From Anodontia alba (taxonomy: Eukaryota; Mollusca; Bivalvia; Lucinida; Lucinidae): DNA of 64,000 nucleotides. A program made the position numbers and the translations under genes. The stretch spans positions 65,209,985 through 65,273,984 of the forward strand of contig OZ024833.1 of the NCBI GenBank assembly GCA_964016985.1. The letters are read 5' to 3'. The notes beneath the pieces are model-generated. The model saw only the letters and a program-made list of their open reading frames with translations, did no database searches and had not been told where the DNA came from. Shown piece by piece: positions 63,092-64,000 of this stretch; the stretch's first letter is position 1, and every line of letters begins with the position of its first letter.

Positions 63092-63490
63092 AGCTTTTCT
63101 TATTTCTCCATCAAAACATCTTGTGGTTATACATTAGAAGCTGCTTGGTGAGGTAATTCTAATGAGTACCTATATCATATGTTCTTATGGAGACCTGGGG
63201 ATACTTATCCCAGAATTCTCATCAAATATTTCTTAAGGGGAATTGGCACGCCGTCAGACTTTATCATTATTATCCGAGAACTGAGAAATTGTTTTGTCAT
63301 TTGACAGTTCCAGATAAGGCAACAGAAAATACTGAAATTTTTTTTTTTATTTTCAAAGAAAACATATGTTGTGTGTTACTCATTAGAAGTACCTCGTGGT
63401 GAGGTGCTTCTAGTAAGTACCCACGTTTTCAATGAGAAATAAGAAAAATATTATGTGTATAATCCCTGTTATCTGGAGCTATGGTCATCT
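63092..63490. mobile_element. two family A copies
   Basis: 63092-63200 partial (ACATTAGAAGCTGCTTGGTG). 63308-63485 complete, left CAGTTCCAGATAAGGCAACA, right TTATCTGGAGCTATG. Confidence 0.72.
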
Positions 63491-63551
63491 GACATCAGTC
63501 TGATTCCTACCAGGAAATTTTGCTTTCTATGACAACCATTCACAAATAATA

Positions 63552-63862
63552 ACCATAGCTCCAGACTAGCCACTTTCTTCCACCAAAAAGTACTGACATT
63601 TTTCTTATTTCTCCATGTAAAACATATGATGTGGTACTCATTAGAAGTGCCTCACTAAGGCACTTCTAATGAGTCCCCACAACATGTGTTTTCGTAGAGA
63701 AATAAGACAAATACAGTGGAACCTCAATAATTCAAAGTCCAAGGGACCAAACAGTTTTGTTTGAATAATTGAGGCTTTGAATAATTGAGGGTTAAAATGC
63801 AGTCTGAATTATCGAGGTTCAACTGTATTAGGTGGATACTCCCTCTTATCTGGTACTATGAA
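63552..63862. mobile_element. family A MITE with a Tigger-like MITE inserted in its right arm
   Basis: CATAGCTCCAGACTAGCCAC at left, CTCTTATCTGGTACTATG at right; split at 63714-63825. Confidence 0.85.
63714..63825. mobile_element. short Tigger/pogo-like MITE, 112 bp, TA TSD
   Basis: Ends CAGTGGAACCTCAATAATTC and GAATTATCGAGGTTCAACTG; TA on both sides (63712-63713, 63826-63827). Confidence 0.88.
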
Positions 63863-64000
63863 TAACAATAATTCACACTTTTTTATACTCCCTCACATAT
63901 TGTCATTATTCTTACTATTTGTTAGAATCTTTTCATCTGAAAATATTCAACTTGGTACCCTTTGGCCTTCTTATCTTTAGCCAAAGACTCGTCACTATGT
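63863..64000. other. window-edge sequence, possibly coding on the minus strand
   Basis: A minus-strand frame from the edge to TAA at 63922 reads SDESLAKDKKAKGYQVEYFQ. It could equally be a plus-strand acceptor (CTTCTTATCTTTAG). Not assigned to either gene. Confidence 0.2.

Overview
This is animal nuclear DNA: AT-rich, intron-rich and very densely repetitive. tRNA-derived SINEs, dozens of foldback MITEs and tandem arrays rich in gaccttgacc / ataggtcaaggtca make a bivalve mollusc the best guess; that assignment is inference. No bacterial genes, rRNA, functional tRNA, CRISPR or viral genes were found.

Two protein-coding genes are supported, both on the minus strand and both cut by a window edge. 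(1) An HSD17B7-type 3-ketosteroid reductase runs from its start codon at 15129 to beyond position 1. Five exons are visible: 15129-15089, 9663-9460, 5574-5485, 3009-2895 and 33-1. They join in phase into 161 codons carrying the SDR cofactor motif TGANSGIG and the NAG motif. (2) The C-terminal part of a DNAJB6/DNAJB2-type Hsp40 co-chaperone lies in exons 61325-61202, 44836-44621, 32718-32593 and 31473-31377, ending with the stop at 31379-31377. The J domain must lie beyond 64000. Coding sequence is about 1 kb of the 64 kb, split by introns of up to about 16 kb. The genes are separated by about 16 kb of repeats and show no functional link.

Most of the rest can be sorted into repeat families. 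Family A is a 200-240 bp palindromic MITE (ends like CATAGCTCCAGATAAG), in about 35-40 whole or partial copies. Family B is a set of MITEs sharing one hairpin core (arms starting CAAACAGTGTAGACC) inside several different terminal inverted repeats (TIRs; B1-B5). Family C has a hairpin built on GACATTTCATGCAAATTG. Family D is six copies of a 245 bp palindrome ending GGGCCCAGTTGTTCAAAGC. Tigger/pogo-like MITEs have TA target duplications. Several tRNA-derived SINE families have 6-15 bp target-site duplications (TSDs). There are also a nested hAT-like element, large composite elements with internal tandem arrays (18.95-19.84, 34.74-38.20, 45.82-46.77, 57.0-58.4 kb) and simple repeats.

The most interesting pattern is modularity: the same hairpin cores recur inside unrelated TIR frames, and one TIR frame holds different cores. 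Other points of note are that every SINE copy recognised lies in the same orientation (sense to both genes), that the 3' splice site of HSD17B7 exon 4 is duplicated next to family A hairpins, and that a 145 bp satellite carries nuclear-receptor-like half-sites in each unit. Repeat boundaries are read by eye; those given with a TSD are exact and the others are good to roughly 10-30 bp.
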